Shown here piece after piece: positions 16,407 through 26,479 of a stretch of 39,280 bases of DNA. Numbering within the stretch: position 1 is the first letter of the stretch; each line of letters starts with the position of its first letter. The DNA comes from an uncultured cyanobacterium (GTDB lineage: Bacteria; Cyanobacteriota; Cyanobacteriia; Cyanobacteriales; Geitlerinemataceae). The notes under the pieces are model-generated. The model did no database searches. It was not told where the DNA came from and saw only the letters and a program-made list of their open reading frames with translations. A program made the translations under genes and the position numbers. The stretch lies in NCBI GenBank assembly GCA_937899645.1, contig CALCCD010000008.1:1-39280 (forward strand), given 5' to 3'.

Positions 16407-17576
16407 CTAGCCCCAAGTCGGCCGATCGAGTTCTGCGGCTTCTCGTGCTTCCTGTCGCTCGGCGTCTTCTAGCTCCGCGCACAGATCCTGCAAACTCTGG
16501 TGCTGCTGGCGGCGCGACTCGCGGCGATACTTGTCGCGATCGAGCTTTGGCTCAAGCTCCTTTTGCCCGTCGCGTCCGGCCTTGACCTTATACCGGCTGC
16601 CCTTCTTCTGCCGCTCCCGCTCGCGCGCCTCCGCTACGGCCTCCGCTTCCGCCAAAACCTCCAGGTACAGCTCGTAGCGCTCCCAGTCACCGCGCACCCG
16701 GCAATCCGGCTCGTCCCGGTGGCGGCAGTCGGAAAATTGACAGTGCCCGCGCGCGCGCCGGATCTCGGGAAAATAACCCATCAGCGCTTCCGGCTCGCAG
16801 TCCAGCTCCGGCTGATTGAACCCCGGCGTGTCGGCCAGCAGTCCGCCGCCCGGCAGCTCGAACAGCTCGACGTGGCGGGTCGTATGCCGCCCACGCTGGA
16901 GCTTGCCCGAAACGCGCGCGACGCGGAGCTGCGCTTCGGGAATCAGAGCGTTGATCAGGCTCGATTTGCCGACGCCGGAGGGGCCGGAGACGATCGTCGT
17001 ATGCCCGCTCAATTTCGTACGGAGTTCGTCTACGCCCCAGCCCGCCTCGACGCTAATCGCGATCGGCGCGTAGCCCCAGTCGGCAAGGCGATCGCACCAA
17101 TCCTGTCGCTCGGCTTCCGAGACCAAATCGCCCTTGCTCAAACAAAGCTGCACCGGGATACCCGTCGATTCGGCCTTAATCAAAAAGCGGCTGAGCTGAT
17201 TCGGGTCGAGGCTGGGCTGCTCGATCGCGAACACCAGCAATAGACGATCGGCATTGGCGACCGGTGGCCGATCGAGCAGCGTCTCGCGCGGCAGCACCGC
17301 CGAAATCGCGCCGCGATCGCCTGGCCAGTCCGCTTCTTCGACCCGCACGCGATCGCCGACCACAACCCGCTGACCGACCTTCTTCAGTCGCGTCCGTCGG
17401 GTACAGAGCAGCGAGCGCTTGGGAAATGGGGTGGGATTTTGAAGGGGAAACCCAGGAGGAGTTTCTGGTGGCTCGGCTGCGGGTGGTAAATCGTCCCAAC
17501 GATCGGCGCGCACGTCGTAAAAATTCGCCTGGACTGCCAGCACTGTCCCGAAAAACGTCGTCGGACATTCGCTCAC
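16407..17576 (-). CDS. rsgA: Ribosome small-subunit-dependent GTPase RsgA
   Basis: 389 residues, a circularly permuted GTPase that acts late in 30S subunit maturation. Motif order is G4 (SKGD, 147-150), then G1 (GPSGVGKSS, 198-206), G2 around RGRHTTRH (228-235) and G3 (DTPGF, 249-253). The zinc-binding cluster is Cys279, Cys284, His286 and Cys292 (CQFSDCRHRDEPDC). The N-terminal OB-fold carries a Pro-rich insertion at about 29-53, and the C-terminal 80 residues are a charged tail; both are common in cyanobacterial forms. The start is GTG 17576, overlapping the tusA stop by four bases (GTGA), which indicates translational coupling in a dnaJ-tusA-rsgA operon. Confidence 0.96.
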   Translation of the reverse strand: MSECPTTFFGTVLAVQANFYDVRADRWDDLPPAAEPPETPPGFPLQNPTPFPKRSLLCTRRTRLKKVGQRVVVGDRVRVEEADWPGDRGAISAVLPRETLLDRPPVANADRLLLVFAIEQPSLDPNQLSRFLIKAESTGIPVQLCLSKGDLVSEAERQDWCDRLADWGYAPIAISVEAGWGVDELRTKLSGHTTIVSGPSGVGKSSLINALIPEAQLRVARVSGKLQRGRHTTRHVELFELPGGGLLADTPGFNQPELDCEPEALMGYFPEIRRARGHCQFSDCRHRDEPDCRVRGDWERYELYLEVLAEAEAVAEARERERQKKGSRYKVKAGRDGQKELEPKLDRDKYRRESRRQQHQSLQDLCAELEDAERQEAREAAELDRPTWG

Positions 17577-17851
17577 GATGCCACGTCCACGCAGCGAACG
17601 CGCAGCACGAAGCGATCGGCCTGAGCGATCGAGGTTTCAATCTTGTAGCCCGCCATCACGAGGCTATCCGGCACTTGCTCCACCGGCTCGCCCTCGTCGA
17701 TCCACAGCTCTAAGATCTGTCCCGGCGACATCTGCTGGAGGCGCAGCTTCGCCCGCACGAAGTTCAGCGGACAAGGCGTCCCGCGCAAATCCATACAAAT
17801 ATCGGGCAGCGGCTCCCGAGTGGGGAGCGCCGTGGTTAGTTCGTCAGTCAC
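17573..17851 (-). CDS. TusA-family sulfur carrier protein
   Basis: 92 residues of the SirA/TusA/YeeD fold. The catalytic cysteine motif is GTPCPLNFVRAKL, with Cys27 expected to carry a persulfide in sulfur relay (tRNA thiolation or cofactor biosynthesis). The usual CPxP proline is replaced by CPLN, as I recall for cyanobacterial members. The start is GTG. It lies 39 bases downstream of dnaJ and overlaps rsgA by four bases, so the three are probably co-transcribed. The exact sulfur acceptor is unknown. Confidence 0.9.
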   Translation of the reverse strand: MTDELTTALPTREPLPDICMDLRGTPCPLNFVRAKLRLQQMSPGQILELWIDEGEPVEQVPDSLVMAGYKIETSIAQADRFVLRVRCVDVAS

Positions 17852-17890
17852 GTTCTAAACATCTCGATCGGGGCAAATGGGTGCGATGGG

Positions 17891-19060
<1,170 letters not shown>

Positions 19061-19227
19061 TCATGAAAATTTGGGACGCAACGATCGAAAAATTCCAATA
19101 GAAGCGTCGAACCTACAGATCTAAGATTAACCCAGTTAGGCCGGTAGCGGTGTGGGGAAACCCGGCTCTTGTTCGGCGTGAAAATTCGGAAAAAATGGCC
19201 GATCGGGGAAGGGGCGGAAAACCGGAC

Positions 19228-19944
19228 TCAGGCGGGTGGAAAACCGCTCGCGGGCTGGGCTGCTGCGCGATCGGCGGGCGCTTCCGTTTGCGGCAGCAGC
19301 TTGCGCATGAGGAGCTGGCCGGAGCTCGCCCACCACTGCTGAACGCCCGCTTCGGATTTTTGGACGCGGTAACCGCGCTGGCGGTAGAGCTGGACGGCGC
19401 GATCGTTGTTGGCCAAAGCGTGAAGGTAGATGCGATCGTAGCCCCAATCGGCAGCGGCGCGCTCGCAGCGATCGAGCAGGCGACTGGCGATGCCCCGGCG
19501 GCGCGCGGCGGGGATAACGGCCAGGTTCGCAACGTAAGGAAAGCGCTCGCGACCCACTTGCCAAAACCAAGTGTCGCGATTCCAGCTTCCGAACGGCCTA
19601 ACGGAGAGTTCTACGGTGCCTAGGGGTTGGCTTGGCGCAGAACCGTGCGTCGCCAGCCAGAGAGCGTAGTCGCCGAAGTCGGCTCCCAGCCGGTTTCGAG
19701 CGTCGTCGTAGAGGGCATAGTGCCAAAACGGTCGCGTCAGGGCTTCGAGCCAGCCGCCACCATCGAACCCTTCCGTCAGCACGTCGGCGATCGCGCGGGC
19801 GTCGGCTGCCGTTGCCCGTTCGATGTGAATCGAGCGGGGCGGCACGGTCGATCGCGTAGGTTCGGATCTCATGGGTTCGGGTCGCGTAGGTTCGGATCTC
19901 ATGGGGTCGCCCGTACGGTTAGGGGGCGCGACTGTCTCTGACAT
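19228..19944 (-). CDS. GNAT-family N-acetyltransferase
   Basis: 238 residues from ATG 19944 (MSETVAPPN; an upstream in-frame start at 19974 also exists). The first 35 residues contain a duplicated MRSEPTR heptad from a 30-base tandem repeat and look disordered. From about residue 38 the GNAT fold begins (IHIERATAADARAIADV). The acetyl-CoA binding motif A is VANLAVIPAARRRGIASRLL (139-158), with the R-x-x-G-x-A pyrophosphate loop, followed by YLHALANNDRAVQLYRQRGY (173-192), the usual GNAT motif B. It acetylates an amino group on an unknown substrate. The C-terminal 25 residues are Ala/Pro-rich. Confidence 0.85.
   Translation of the reverse strand: MSETVAPPNRTGDPMRSEPTRPEPMRSEPTRSTVPPRSIHIERATAADARAIADVLTEGFDGGGWLEALTRPFWHYALYDDARNRLGADFGDYALWLATHGSAPSQPLGTVELSVRPFGSWNRDTWFWQVGRERFPYVANLAVIPAARRRGIASRLLDRCERAAADWGYDRIYLHALANNDRAVQLYRQRGYRVQKSEAGVQQWWASSGQLLMRKLLPQTEAPADRAAAQPASGFPPA
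19852..19905. repeat. Tandem 30-base direct repeat inside the GNAT 5' end
   Basis: A perfect 24-base unit (19852-19875) recurs at 19882-19905, giving a 30-base period that preserves reading frame and duplicates the peptide MRSEPTR. Such in-frame repeats can change copy number by slippage. Confidence 0.85.
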
Positions 19945-20020
19945 TATCCGCAATTCTCTCGGGACGGACTGCATCGTGCGAACCCTTTAGAAGCGGTTCG
20001 GGCGGGGCGAGACCGATCGC

Positions 20021-22003
20021 CTAGGCTTCAGCCTCGGCGATTTCCGATAGCTCTAGCCAACGCTCGGTGGAGGTGTCGATTTCGAGGTCGATCGCCGCCA
20101 GCCGCTCGGTCAGGCTGCTGAGGTCGTCCGAGCCCAGATCTGAGCCCAAATCTGAGGAACCGCCGTAGAGTTGTGCTTCGATCGCCGCTTTCTCGTCTTC
20201 TAGCTCTGGAATCTTGTCCTCGAGTGTCTCCAGTTCGCGACGCTCTTTGTAGGACAGCTTGCGCGGCCGGTTCGATCGCGTTTTCTGTGAAGATTTACCC
20301 GAGGGCTTCGCTCCAGAGGATTTCGCCGCCGACCCGCTGCTGGCCGCTGCCTCCGCTGCCCGCGCGGCCTCCTCCGCCTTGAAGTCGAGATAGACCGAGT
20401 AATTCCCCGGATACTGCTTGACGACGCCGCCGGGATTCACCTCGAAGATTTTCGTCACCGCCCGATCGAGAAAGTAGCGATCGTGAGACACTGCCGCCAC
20501 GCAGCCGCCGAAGTCGTCAAGGTAGTCTTCTAAAACGCCCAGCGTCTGCACGTCTAAATCGTTCGTCGGCTCGTCGAGAATCAGCACGTTCGGCGCACCC
20601 ATCAGCACCTTCAGCAAAAACAACCGTCGCTTTTCGCCGCCCGAAAGTTTGGAAATGGGCGAGTACTGGCGATCGGGCGAAAATAAAAAGCGCTCGAGCA
20701 TTTGCGACGCCGTAATCACCGTGCCGTCCGCCGTCTCCACTAGCGCCGCTACGTCCTTGATGTAGTCGATGACGCGCTGCTCCAGGTCGGCAGCGGTCAG
20801 CAGGTCTTCCGAGTGCTGGTCGAAGTAGCCGATCGCGATCGTCTCGCCAATCTCGATCTCGCCCGCATCCAGCGAAATCTGCCCCGTAATCGCATTCAGC
20901 AGCGTCGATTTTCCCGCGCCGTTGCCGCCGACGATGCCGACCCGATCGCCCGCCTCGAACGTGTAGCTGAAGTCCTCGAATAGCGTGCGATCGCCGAAAC
21001 TCTTCGTCGCGTCGCGAATCTCGATTACCTTTTTGCCGATGCGCCGCGACACCGTATCGATCTCTACGTTGCCGTTCGACGCCTTGAACTCGCGGTTTTG
21101 CAGCTCGGTCGCGCGATCGATCCGCGCCTTTTGCTTGGTGCTGCGCGCCTTTGCGCCCCGTTGCAGCCACTCCAGCTCTCGCCGCAGCAGGTTGCGGTGC
21201 TTGCGCTGCTGCCCGATTTCGGCCTCCTCGCGCAGCGCCTTTTTCTCCAGGTAGTAGGCGTAGTTGCCGTCGTAGGTGTAGATGTCGGCGCGATCGAGTT
21301 CGATGATCCGGTTTGTAACGCGATCGAGAAAGTAGCGATCGTGCGTCACTAGAAAAACCGCCCCCCGGTGCGTCTGCAAATATCCCTGAAGCCACTCCAC
21401 CGACGCCGCATCTAGGTGGTTTGTCGGCTCGTCCATCAGCAGCAAATCCGGCTCCGACAGTAGCGCCGTCGCCAGCGCGATCCGCTTCCGATAGCCCCCC
21501 GACAAGTCGCCCACCCGCGCCTCAAAGTCCTCGATTCCCAGCTTCGAGAGCACGATCTTCGCCTTCGTCTCCAGCTCCCACGCCCCGATCGCGTCCATCT
21601 GTTCGCTCACCGTCGCCATCCGCGCCAGCAACTTGTCCAGCAGCGCCGGATCGTCCTCCGCATGGGACATCTGCTGCGAGAGCAGCTCGTACTCGCGTAC
21701 CAACTGCATCCCCGACGCCGACCCGTCCCCACTGTCCGCGAACACCTGCTCTAAGACCGTCTTCTCTTCATCGAGGTCGGGCATCTGCGGCAGATAAATC
21801 GTCCGACGGTTGCGCTCCGTCAGCCGCTGGCCGCTGTCGATTTCTTCTAGTCCCGCCACCATCTTCAGCAGCGTCGATTTCCCCGAGCCGTTGACACCGA
21901 TTAGCCCCACCTTCTCGCCGTCCTCGATGCTGAAGTTGGCATTGCGGACGATTTCTTTAATGCCAAAGTCCTTGGCGACGGACTGAAACGTAACGATGCT
22001 CAT
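20021..22003 (-). CDS. uup: ABC-F ATPase, Uup-type
   Basis: 660 residues, a soluble twin-ABC protein without membrane domains, of the ABC-F class that acts on ribosomes or translation. ATG 22003 gives the family start MSIVTFQSVAKDFG. Domain 1 has Walker A GVNGSGKST (36-44), signature LSGGYRKRIALA and Walker B LLLMDEPTNHLD. The linker is rich in Arg/Lys (KHRNLLRRELEWLQRGAKAR). Domain 2 has GGNGAGKST, LSGGEKRRLFLL and LILDEPTNDLD. A Ser/Ala/Lys linker leads to a C-terminal coiled coil of about 80 residues, the feature that distinguishes Uup from EttA. Within it a short SDLG repeat occurs. It could also be labelled ABC-F type ribosomal protection or energy-sensing factor. Confidence 0.9.
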   Translation of the reverse strand: MSIVTFQSVAKDFGIKEIVRNANFSIEDGEKVGLIGVNGSGKSTLLKMVAGLEEIDSGQRLTERNRRTIYLPQMPDLDEEKTVLEQVFADSGDGSASGMQLVREYELLSQQMSHAEDDPALLDKLLARMATVSEQMDAIGAWELETKAKIVLSKLGIEDFEARVGDLSGGYRKRIALATALLSEPDLLLMDEPTNHLDAASVEWLQGYLQTHRGAVFLVTHDRYFLDRVTNRIIELDRADIYTYDGNYAYYLEKKALREEAEIGQQRKHRNLLRRELEWLQRGAKARSTKQKARIDRATELQNREFKASNGNVEIDTVSRRIGKKVIEIRDATKSFGDRTLFEDFSYTFEAGDRVGIVGGNGAGKSTLLNAITGQISLDAGEIEIGETIAIGYFDQHSEDLLTAADLEQRVIDYIKDVAALVETADGTVITASQMLERFLFSPDRQYSPISKLSGGEKRRLFLLKVLMGAPNVLILDEPTNDLDVQTLGVLEDYLDDFGGCVAAVSHDRYFLDRAVTKIFEVNPGGVVKQYPGNYSVYLDFKAEEAARAAEAAASSGSAAKSSGAKPSGKSSQKTRSNRPRKLSYKERRELETLEDKIPELEDEKAAIEAQLYGGSSDLGSDLGSDDLSSLTERLAAIDLEIDTSTERWLELSEIAEAEA

Positions 22004-22169
22004 ATGGCGATCGGGGGGCTGGCGTGGGCGGGTGAGTCGATCGTGCCTCATCCAGGTACGGGAGACAATGCCGAGCTGCCTGTACTCGCTGCCAACCCAC
22101 CGCCGACCTACCGCAGACCCACCGAGCCGATCGCGTTTCGATCGCTTCCGGGTGCGTGCCGGATGAGGG

Positions 22170-23471
22170 CTAGCTGCGCGCGATCGTCGAGAGCCCGTCT
22201 ACCAAAATTGACGGCGTGCAGCAAGAGGCATTCCAAACGGCGTCGCTGCCGATTTCGATCGCGTTTTTGAGCGCCGTGTAGACGTTTCCGCAGACCATCG
22301 TGTCTTTGATTCGACCGACGGGCTCGCCGCCTTTGACGTAGTAGCCCAGCGCAACGTTAATCGAAAAGTCTCCAGCGAGGCCGCTGCCGTCGCCGAGGAC
22401 TTCATCGACGATCAGCCCTTCATCCAGGTTGGCGATCATCTCCGACAGGTCGCGCGTGCCGGGGCGGACGATCGAGTTGTACAGCCCCGGCGACGGGAAG
22501 CTTTCTAGGTTGGGGCGGAAGCCGTTGCCGGTGCTGCCGCTGCCGAGCTGCTTGCCGATTTGGCGATCGGTGTAGAAGAGCTGCAAAATGCCCGCCTCAA
22601 TAAAAGTCGTCGCGCGGGTGGGCGTGCCCTCATCGTCGAACGGGCAGCTATAGGGGCCGGAAGTCGGGTGCTGCGAGAGGGTAATCTCGGGCGAGACGAT
22701 CGGCTCGCCGACGCGATCGCTCCAGGGTGAGGATTCCTCTAGGGCGCGCTTGCCGCTCAGCGCTTCGTGGATCGTGTCCCAGAGCAGGTCGGCGGCCTTG
22801 GAGGTGAACAGGACGGGCAGGCGACCGCTGGGAGCGACGACGTTGCGCTTGGCCCAGTGAAAGCGCTGGAGGATTTGCTGGGCCAGATCGTAGGGGTCGA
22901 GGCAGTCGCGCCGGGTTTGGCCGTCGGAAACGCTGAGGAAGTCGTCGCCGCGAATCCACTCGGCGGCCATATAGCTGCTCAGGGTCGTGTCGGTATAGGC
23001 GCAGTCGAGGCCGTTGGTGTTGACCAGGCGCGTCGTTTCGGTGTCGCACTCCCACTCGGCCATGCAGATCGCCTCGGGATAGACTTCGCGCACCAGTTCG
23101 ATCGTCTGGCGCGCCCAGTCGATCGTCTGCTGGACGGTGACTTCGGTGCCGAGGTCGGGATATTTGGTGTCGAGGGCTTTGCCCAGTTCGATGGTTTCGG
23201 GCGGGTTGAGCTGGGCGATCGTCAGCGCCCGCTCGACCAGTGCCCTGGGGTTGGTGTGGCCGTAGGAGACTGCCAGGCCGGGACGCCCGCGATGCCATAG
23301 GCGCAGCGTCGTGCCTTCGGTGTCAGTGCTTTCGAGCTGTTTGAGTCGGTTGGCCTCGAAGTAGACCGGGCGCGCGTGCGATCGCGACTGGAACACCTCT
23401 GCCGCATCCGCACCGCACTCGAGGGCAATCTCGAGCAGGATGTCGGCAAAGCGATCGCAATCTGTGGTCAT
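22170..23471 (-). CDS. TldD/PmbA family protein, TldE (PmbA)-like
   Basis: 433 residues from ATG 23471 (MTTDCDRFADILLEIALECGAD). TldD/TldE form a heterodimeric metalloprotease that processes peptides and modified microcins. TldD carries the HExxxH metal site, and none is present here, so this is the TldE (PmbA) half. Family landmarks are the N-terminal helix pair with VYFEANRLKQLEST (about 32-45), GLAVSYGH, and the C-terminal barrel segment SGLAGDFSINVALGYYVKGG (about 375-395). The partner tldD is not in the window. Its native substrate in cyanobacteria is not known. Confidence 0.87.
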   Translation of the reverse strand: MTTDCDRFADILLEIALECGADAAEVFQSRSHARPVYFEANRLKQLESTDTEGTTLRLWHRGRPGLAVSYGHTNPRALVERALTIAQLNPPETIELGKALDTKYPDLGTEVTVQQTIDWARQTIELVREVYPEAICMAEWECDTETTRLVNTNGLDCAYTDTTLSSYMAAEWIRGDDFLSVSDGQTRRDCLDPYDLAQQILQRFHWAKRNVVAPSGRLPVLFTSKAADLLWDTIHEALSGKRALEESSPWSDRVGEPIVSPEITLSQHPTSGPYSCPFDDEGTPTRATTFIEAGILQLFYTDRQIGKQLGSGSTGNGFRPNLESFPSPGLYNSIVRPGTRDLSEMIANLDEGLIVDEVLGDGSGLAGDFSINVALGYYVKGGEPVGRIKDTMVCGNVYTALKNAIEIGSDAVWNASCCTPSILVDGLSTIARS

Positions 23472-23737
23472 TGTGTTCTCGGCGTTATGTTCTCGGCGTG
23501 CTCTGTCGGTATCGGGACGCCTCGATCGAGGTGGGCATCGGGCTGGGAGCGGACGCTCCGCGACGCGGCGCTGGGGCATTTCGGCGGGCGCGGGCCACGA
23601 TTCGGGCTCGCTAACTCGGATTTAGCGGACTAGCTAAGTAAATATCACGAGATGTATCCTCCGCGATCTCGGCCTGCGATCTGGGGGCTTCGATGGAGGT
23701 GCGACCGGGGTTGCTTTGGTGTGGGCCGGGCCTCGAC

Positions 23738-24910
23738 TCAGGCGATCGCATCTAAAATCGACTCCGCTACGCGATCGCACACGCCCGAGCGTCCCATCGC
23801 CGCGCGCATCTCGCCATACTCCACCGCCATACGCGAGCGCCGCTCGCGATTGTAGAGCAGCTCGGTCGCCGTCCGAAAGATGCGATCGGGCGTGGCCGCT
23901 TCCTGGAGCAGTTCCGGCACGATCGCCCGTATCTGCACCAGATTCACTGGCGAGGCGAAAGGAATCTCGAAGTTGAGAAACGTCCGCAGCACCCAGCTCG
24001 TGAACGGGTGCAGTGCGTAAATCACCACCTGCGGCACGTTCATCAGTGCGAGTTCCAGGTTTACCGTCCCGGACTTTGTTAGCGCCAGATCGCTGGCAGC
24101 TAAGTCCGTGAGGTCGTCGTTGGGAACGAAGCGGGCGTTCAGGCCGTACTGGCGGATGGCACGCTCGATCGCGGGGCGAAACTGCGGTTGGGAAATCGGG
24201 ATCCAAAATTCGATTTCGTGGTTGTCTTGGCGTGCCCGTGCTTGTAGTTTCCGCGCGGCAGCGAACATCGGGCGCATGACGTACTTGAGTTCCTGGCGGC
24301 GCGAGGCAGGCAGCAGCGTCACAATTTGGAGATCGTCGGGCACGTTCAAGCGGCGGCGCACGGCAGCGCGATCGGGCACGTTCGGATAGGTGTCGAGCAG
24401 CGGGTGGCCGAACCAGTCGGTCGTTGCGCCCGCCTTGCTGTAGTACTCGGCCTCGGCGGGGAAGACGGCGATGATGCGATCGCAGCAGTCGAGGATGCGC
24501 GTCGTCACCGACTCGTTCTCCTGCCACACCCAAGCCTGCGGCGCGATGTAGTAAGTCACGGGAACGCCGGGATAGGTCTGGCGCAGGTATTTGCCAATGA
24601 CCATATTCGGCGTCATGTAGTCTACGAGTACCGTCGCATCCGGCGGGTTGGCTTTCAGGTAGCGCTTGGCCCGGCGCTGCACGGCCAGGGTCGGAAAGAT
24701 AAACGGCAGCGACTCGACTAGCCCCATCGAGCTGATCGCCGTAGTGTCCTCGATCGCCCTGACCCCCGCCGCGCGCATCCGCTGGCCGCCCAGCGCCACG
24801 ATGTCAATTTCGATGCCCCGCGCCGCCGCTCGCCGCCGCAGTGCCGACACCAGCAGCGCTCCTTGCAAATCGCCCGATACCTCGCCCGTACTGACAAAAA
24901 TTCGTTTCAC
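23738..24910 (-). CDS. lpxB: Lipid-A-disaccharide synthase
   Basis: 390 residues. It joins UDP-2,3-diacylglucosamine with lipid X to form the lipid A disaccharide on the inner membrane. The N-terminal motif MKRIFVSTGEVSGDLQGALL and the segment YIAPQAWVWQENE are diagnostic. The donor-binding half shows LLPASRRQELKYV and LTKSGTVNLELAL, with the PQVVIYALHPFTSW membrane-association region after it. The start is GTG 24910, with GAAGG about ten bases upstream, and lpxA ends 15 bases before it, consistent with an operon. It is the last gene of bamA-lpxC-fabZ-lpxA-lpxB. Confidence 0.96.
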   Translation of the reverse strand: MKRIFVSTGEVSGDLQGALLVSALRRRAAARGIEIDIVALGGQRMRAAGVRAIEDTTAISSMGLVESLPFIFPTLAVQRRAKRYLKANPPDATVLVDYMTPNMVIGKYLRQTYPGVPVTYYIAPQAWVWQENESVTTRILDCCDRIIAVFPAEAEYYSKAGATTDWFGHPLLDTYPNVPDRAAVRRRLNVPDDLQIVTLLPASRRQELKYVMRPMFAAARKLQARARQDNHEIEFWIPISQPQFRPAIERAIRQYGLNARFVPNDDLTDLAASDLALTKSGTVNLELALMNVPQVVIYALHPFTSWVLRTFLNFEIPFASPVNLVQIRAIVPELLQEAATPDRIFRTATELLYNRERRSRMAVEYGEMRAAMGRSGVCDRVAESILDAIA

Positions 24911-24925
24911 GCCCTGCGCCCTTCT

Positions 24926-25747
24926 CTAAACATTCTGCGCGTTGGCAGATGCCGCCGCCGAAGTCGATCGCGTGCCTGGGGTGAGCTTGCGCTTGCCGCG
25001 TAGCGAGTTCTCGGCGAAGCCGTGTAGCCGATCGAGTTCCGGCGAACTGGGCAGCGCGGCGATTTTCTCCAGGGCTTCCTCGAGCCGCAGCCCGGAGCGG
25101 TACAGCAGTCGAAACGCCTGCTTGAGGTGCGATCGCGTTTCGGCCCCGATGCCCGCTCGCCGCAGCCCCACGGCATTGAGCGATCGCGAGCGGCAGGGCG
25201 CACCATCGACCAACGTGTAAGGCGGCACGTCTTGAATCACCTTACTTTTGCCGCCAATCATCGCGAGTGTCCCAACGCGCACGAACTGATGAACGCCGAC
25301 AATACCGCCGATCGTCACGCTGTCTTCAATCGTCACGTGCCCCGCCAGCGCCACTGAGTTGGCGATCACCGTTCGATCGCCGATCGTGCAGTTGTGCGCC
25401 ACGTGGACGTAGGCCATCAGCAGGTTGCCGCTGCCGATGCGCGTCACCTCGCCCTCGTAGGTTGCGCGATTGATCGTCACGTACTCGCGGATGCTGTTGT
25501 CGTCGCCGATGCGCACCTGGCTGAGCGCGCCGTCGTATTTGAGATCTTGGGGCACGAGGCCGATCGCCGCGCCGGGAAAAATCTGGTTTCGCTCGCCGAT
25601 TTCGGTGTCGCCCTCGATGATGGCGTGGGCGTGGACGACCGTGTCACGTCCGATCGCGACGTGCTCGCCCACGATCGCGAACGGATCGATCCGCACGCTC
25701 GGGTGAACTCGTGCGCCGGGATGGACGATCGCGCTGGGATGAATCAT
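24926..25747 (-). CDS. lpxA: UDP-N-acetylglucosamine acyltransferase
   Basis: 273 residues from ATG 25747 (MIHPSAIVHPGARVHP). It transfers an R-3-hydroxyacyl chain from ACP to UDP-GlcNAc, the first step of lipid A synthesis. The left-handed beta-helix hexapeptide repeats run through residues 1-190. The catalytic histidine is expected at His118 (YVHVAHNCTIG), matching His125 of the Escherichia coli enzyme. A C-terminal helical domain follows (about 195-250) and then a short Ser/Ala tail. It sits between fabZ and lpxB on the same strand, gaps 89 and 15 bases. Confidence 0.96.
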   Translation of the reverse strand: MIHPSAIVHPGARVHPSVRIDPFAIVGEHVAIGRDTVVHAHAIIEGDTEIGERNQIFPGAAIGLVPQDLKYDGALSQVRIGDDNSIREYVTINRATYEGEVTRIGSGNLLMAYVHVAHNCTIGDRTVIANSVALAGHVTIEDSVTIGGIVGVHQFVRVGTLAMIGGKSKVIQDVPPYTLVDGAPCRSRSLNAVGLRRAGIGAETRSHLKQAFRLLYRSGLRLEEALEKIAALPSSPELDRLHGFAENSLRGKRKLTPGTRSTSAAASANAQNV

Positions 25748-25836
25748 GATGCTGCTCTGTGCTCGCCCGCCGGTACGGCGGTAGGCTGCCATCGCCACGA
25801 AGCGCGGCTCGGCGGACTGCACCGCTGCCCCCGTCC

Positions 25837-26343
25837 CTAATCGTCAATAACTGAGAACATCAATTCGCCTTCGAGCGCGAGCTGGCCCTCGACTTCGGCG
25901 CGGGCGTGAACCTTGGCATAGCGACCGCGCTTCGTCCACAGCACCTCGACGGTCATCACCAAACTGTCGCCAGGAACGACGGGTCGGCGAAAGCGCACGC
26001 CGTCGATGCCCGCAAAGGTAAACAACCCTTTGTCCATCTCGGGCATCTGGGTCAGCACGACGCCTGCCACCTGCGCCAGCGCCTCGACCATCAGCACCCC
26101 CGGCATAATCGGTTTGCCGGGAAAGTGCCCCTGAAATTGCGGCTCGTTAAAGGTGATGTTCTTGAGGCCGACAGCGCTTTGGCCGGGAACGTAGTCGAGG
26201 ATGCGATCGACGAGGGCAAAGGGGTAGCGGTGGGGGAGCAGGGCGTGGATTTCCTCGACGCTGAACGTCTTTTTCTCCACGGTGGCTTCGGCGGTAGCCG
26301 GTGCTTCAGCGTGGGATAGGCTCGCGTCGATGAGTGTAGACAT
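25837..26343 (-). CDS. fabZ: 3-hydroxyacyl-ACP dehydratase FabZ
   Basis: 168 residues from ATG 26343. The frame is open further upstream but without similarity. It dehydrates 3-hydroxyacyl-ACP in fatty acid elongation and competes with LpxA for the same 3-hydroxyacyl-ACP, the known reason for clustering with lpx genes. The hot-dog fold begins at about residue 27 ([21 protein letters not shown]). The catalytic His73 and Glu87 lie in [20 protein letters not shown]. The first 25 residues (Ala/Glu-rich) are an N-terminal extension relative to the bacterial enzyme. Confidence 0.96.
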   Translation of the reverse strand: MSTLIDASLSHAEAPATAEATVEKKTFSVEEIHALLPHRYPFALVDRILDYVPGQSAVGLKNITFNEPQFQGHFPGKPIMPGVLMVEALAQVAGVVLTQMPEMDKGLFTFAGIDGVRFRRPVVPGDSLVMTVEVLWTKRGRYAKVHARAEVEGQLALEGELMFSVIDD

Positions 26344-26479
26344 GGCAAAAGAATGAATGTTGAGTAACGACGGGTCTCCAGCAGGGCGACCCAGACGGGG
26401 TCTGAGGCTTCTGGTCGAAAGCCCGACTCGATCGTGCGGTGAAGATCGACGCATGCAGCCCGCTCGCCATCGACGATCG

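Noticed and set aside
23634-24533. 299-codon minus-strand frame overlapping lpxB
   Set aside because: Arg/Pro-rich alternative frame of lpxB, which is itself clear in the other minus frame.
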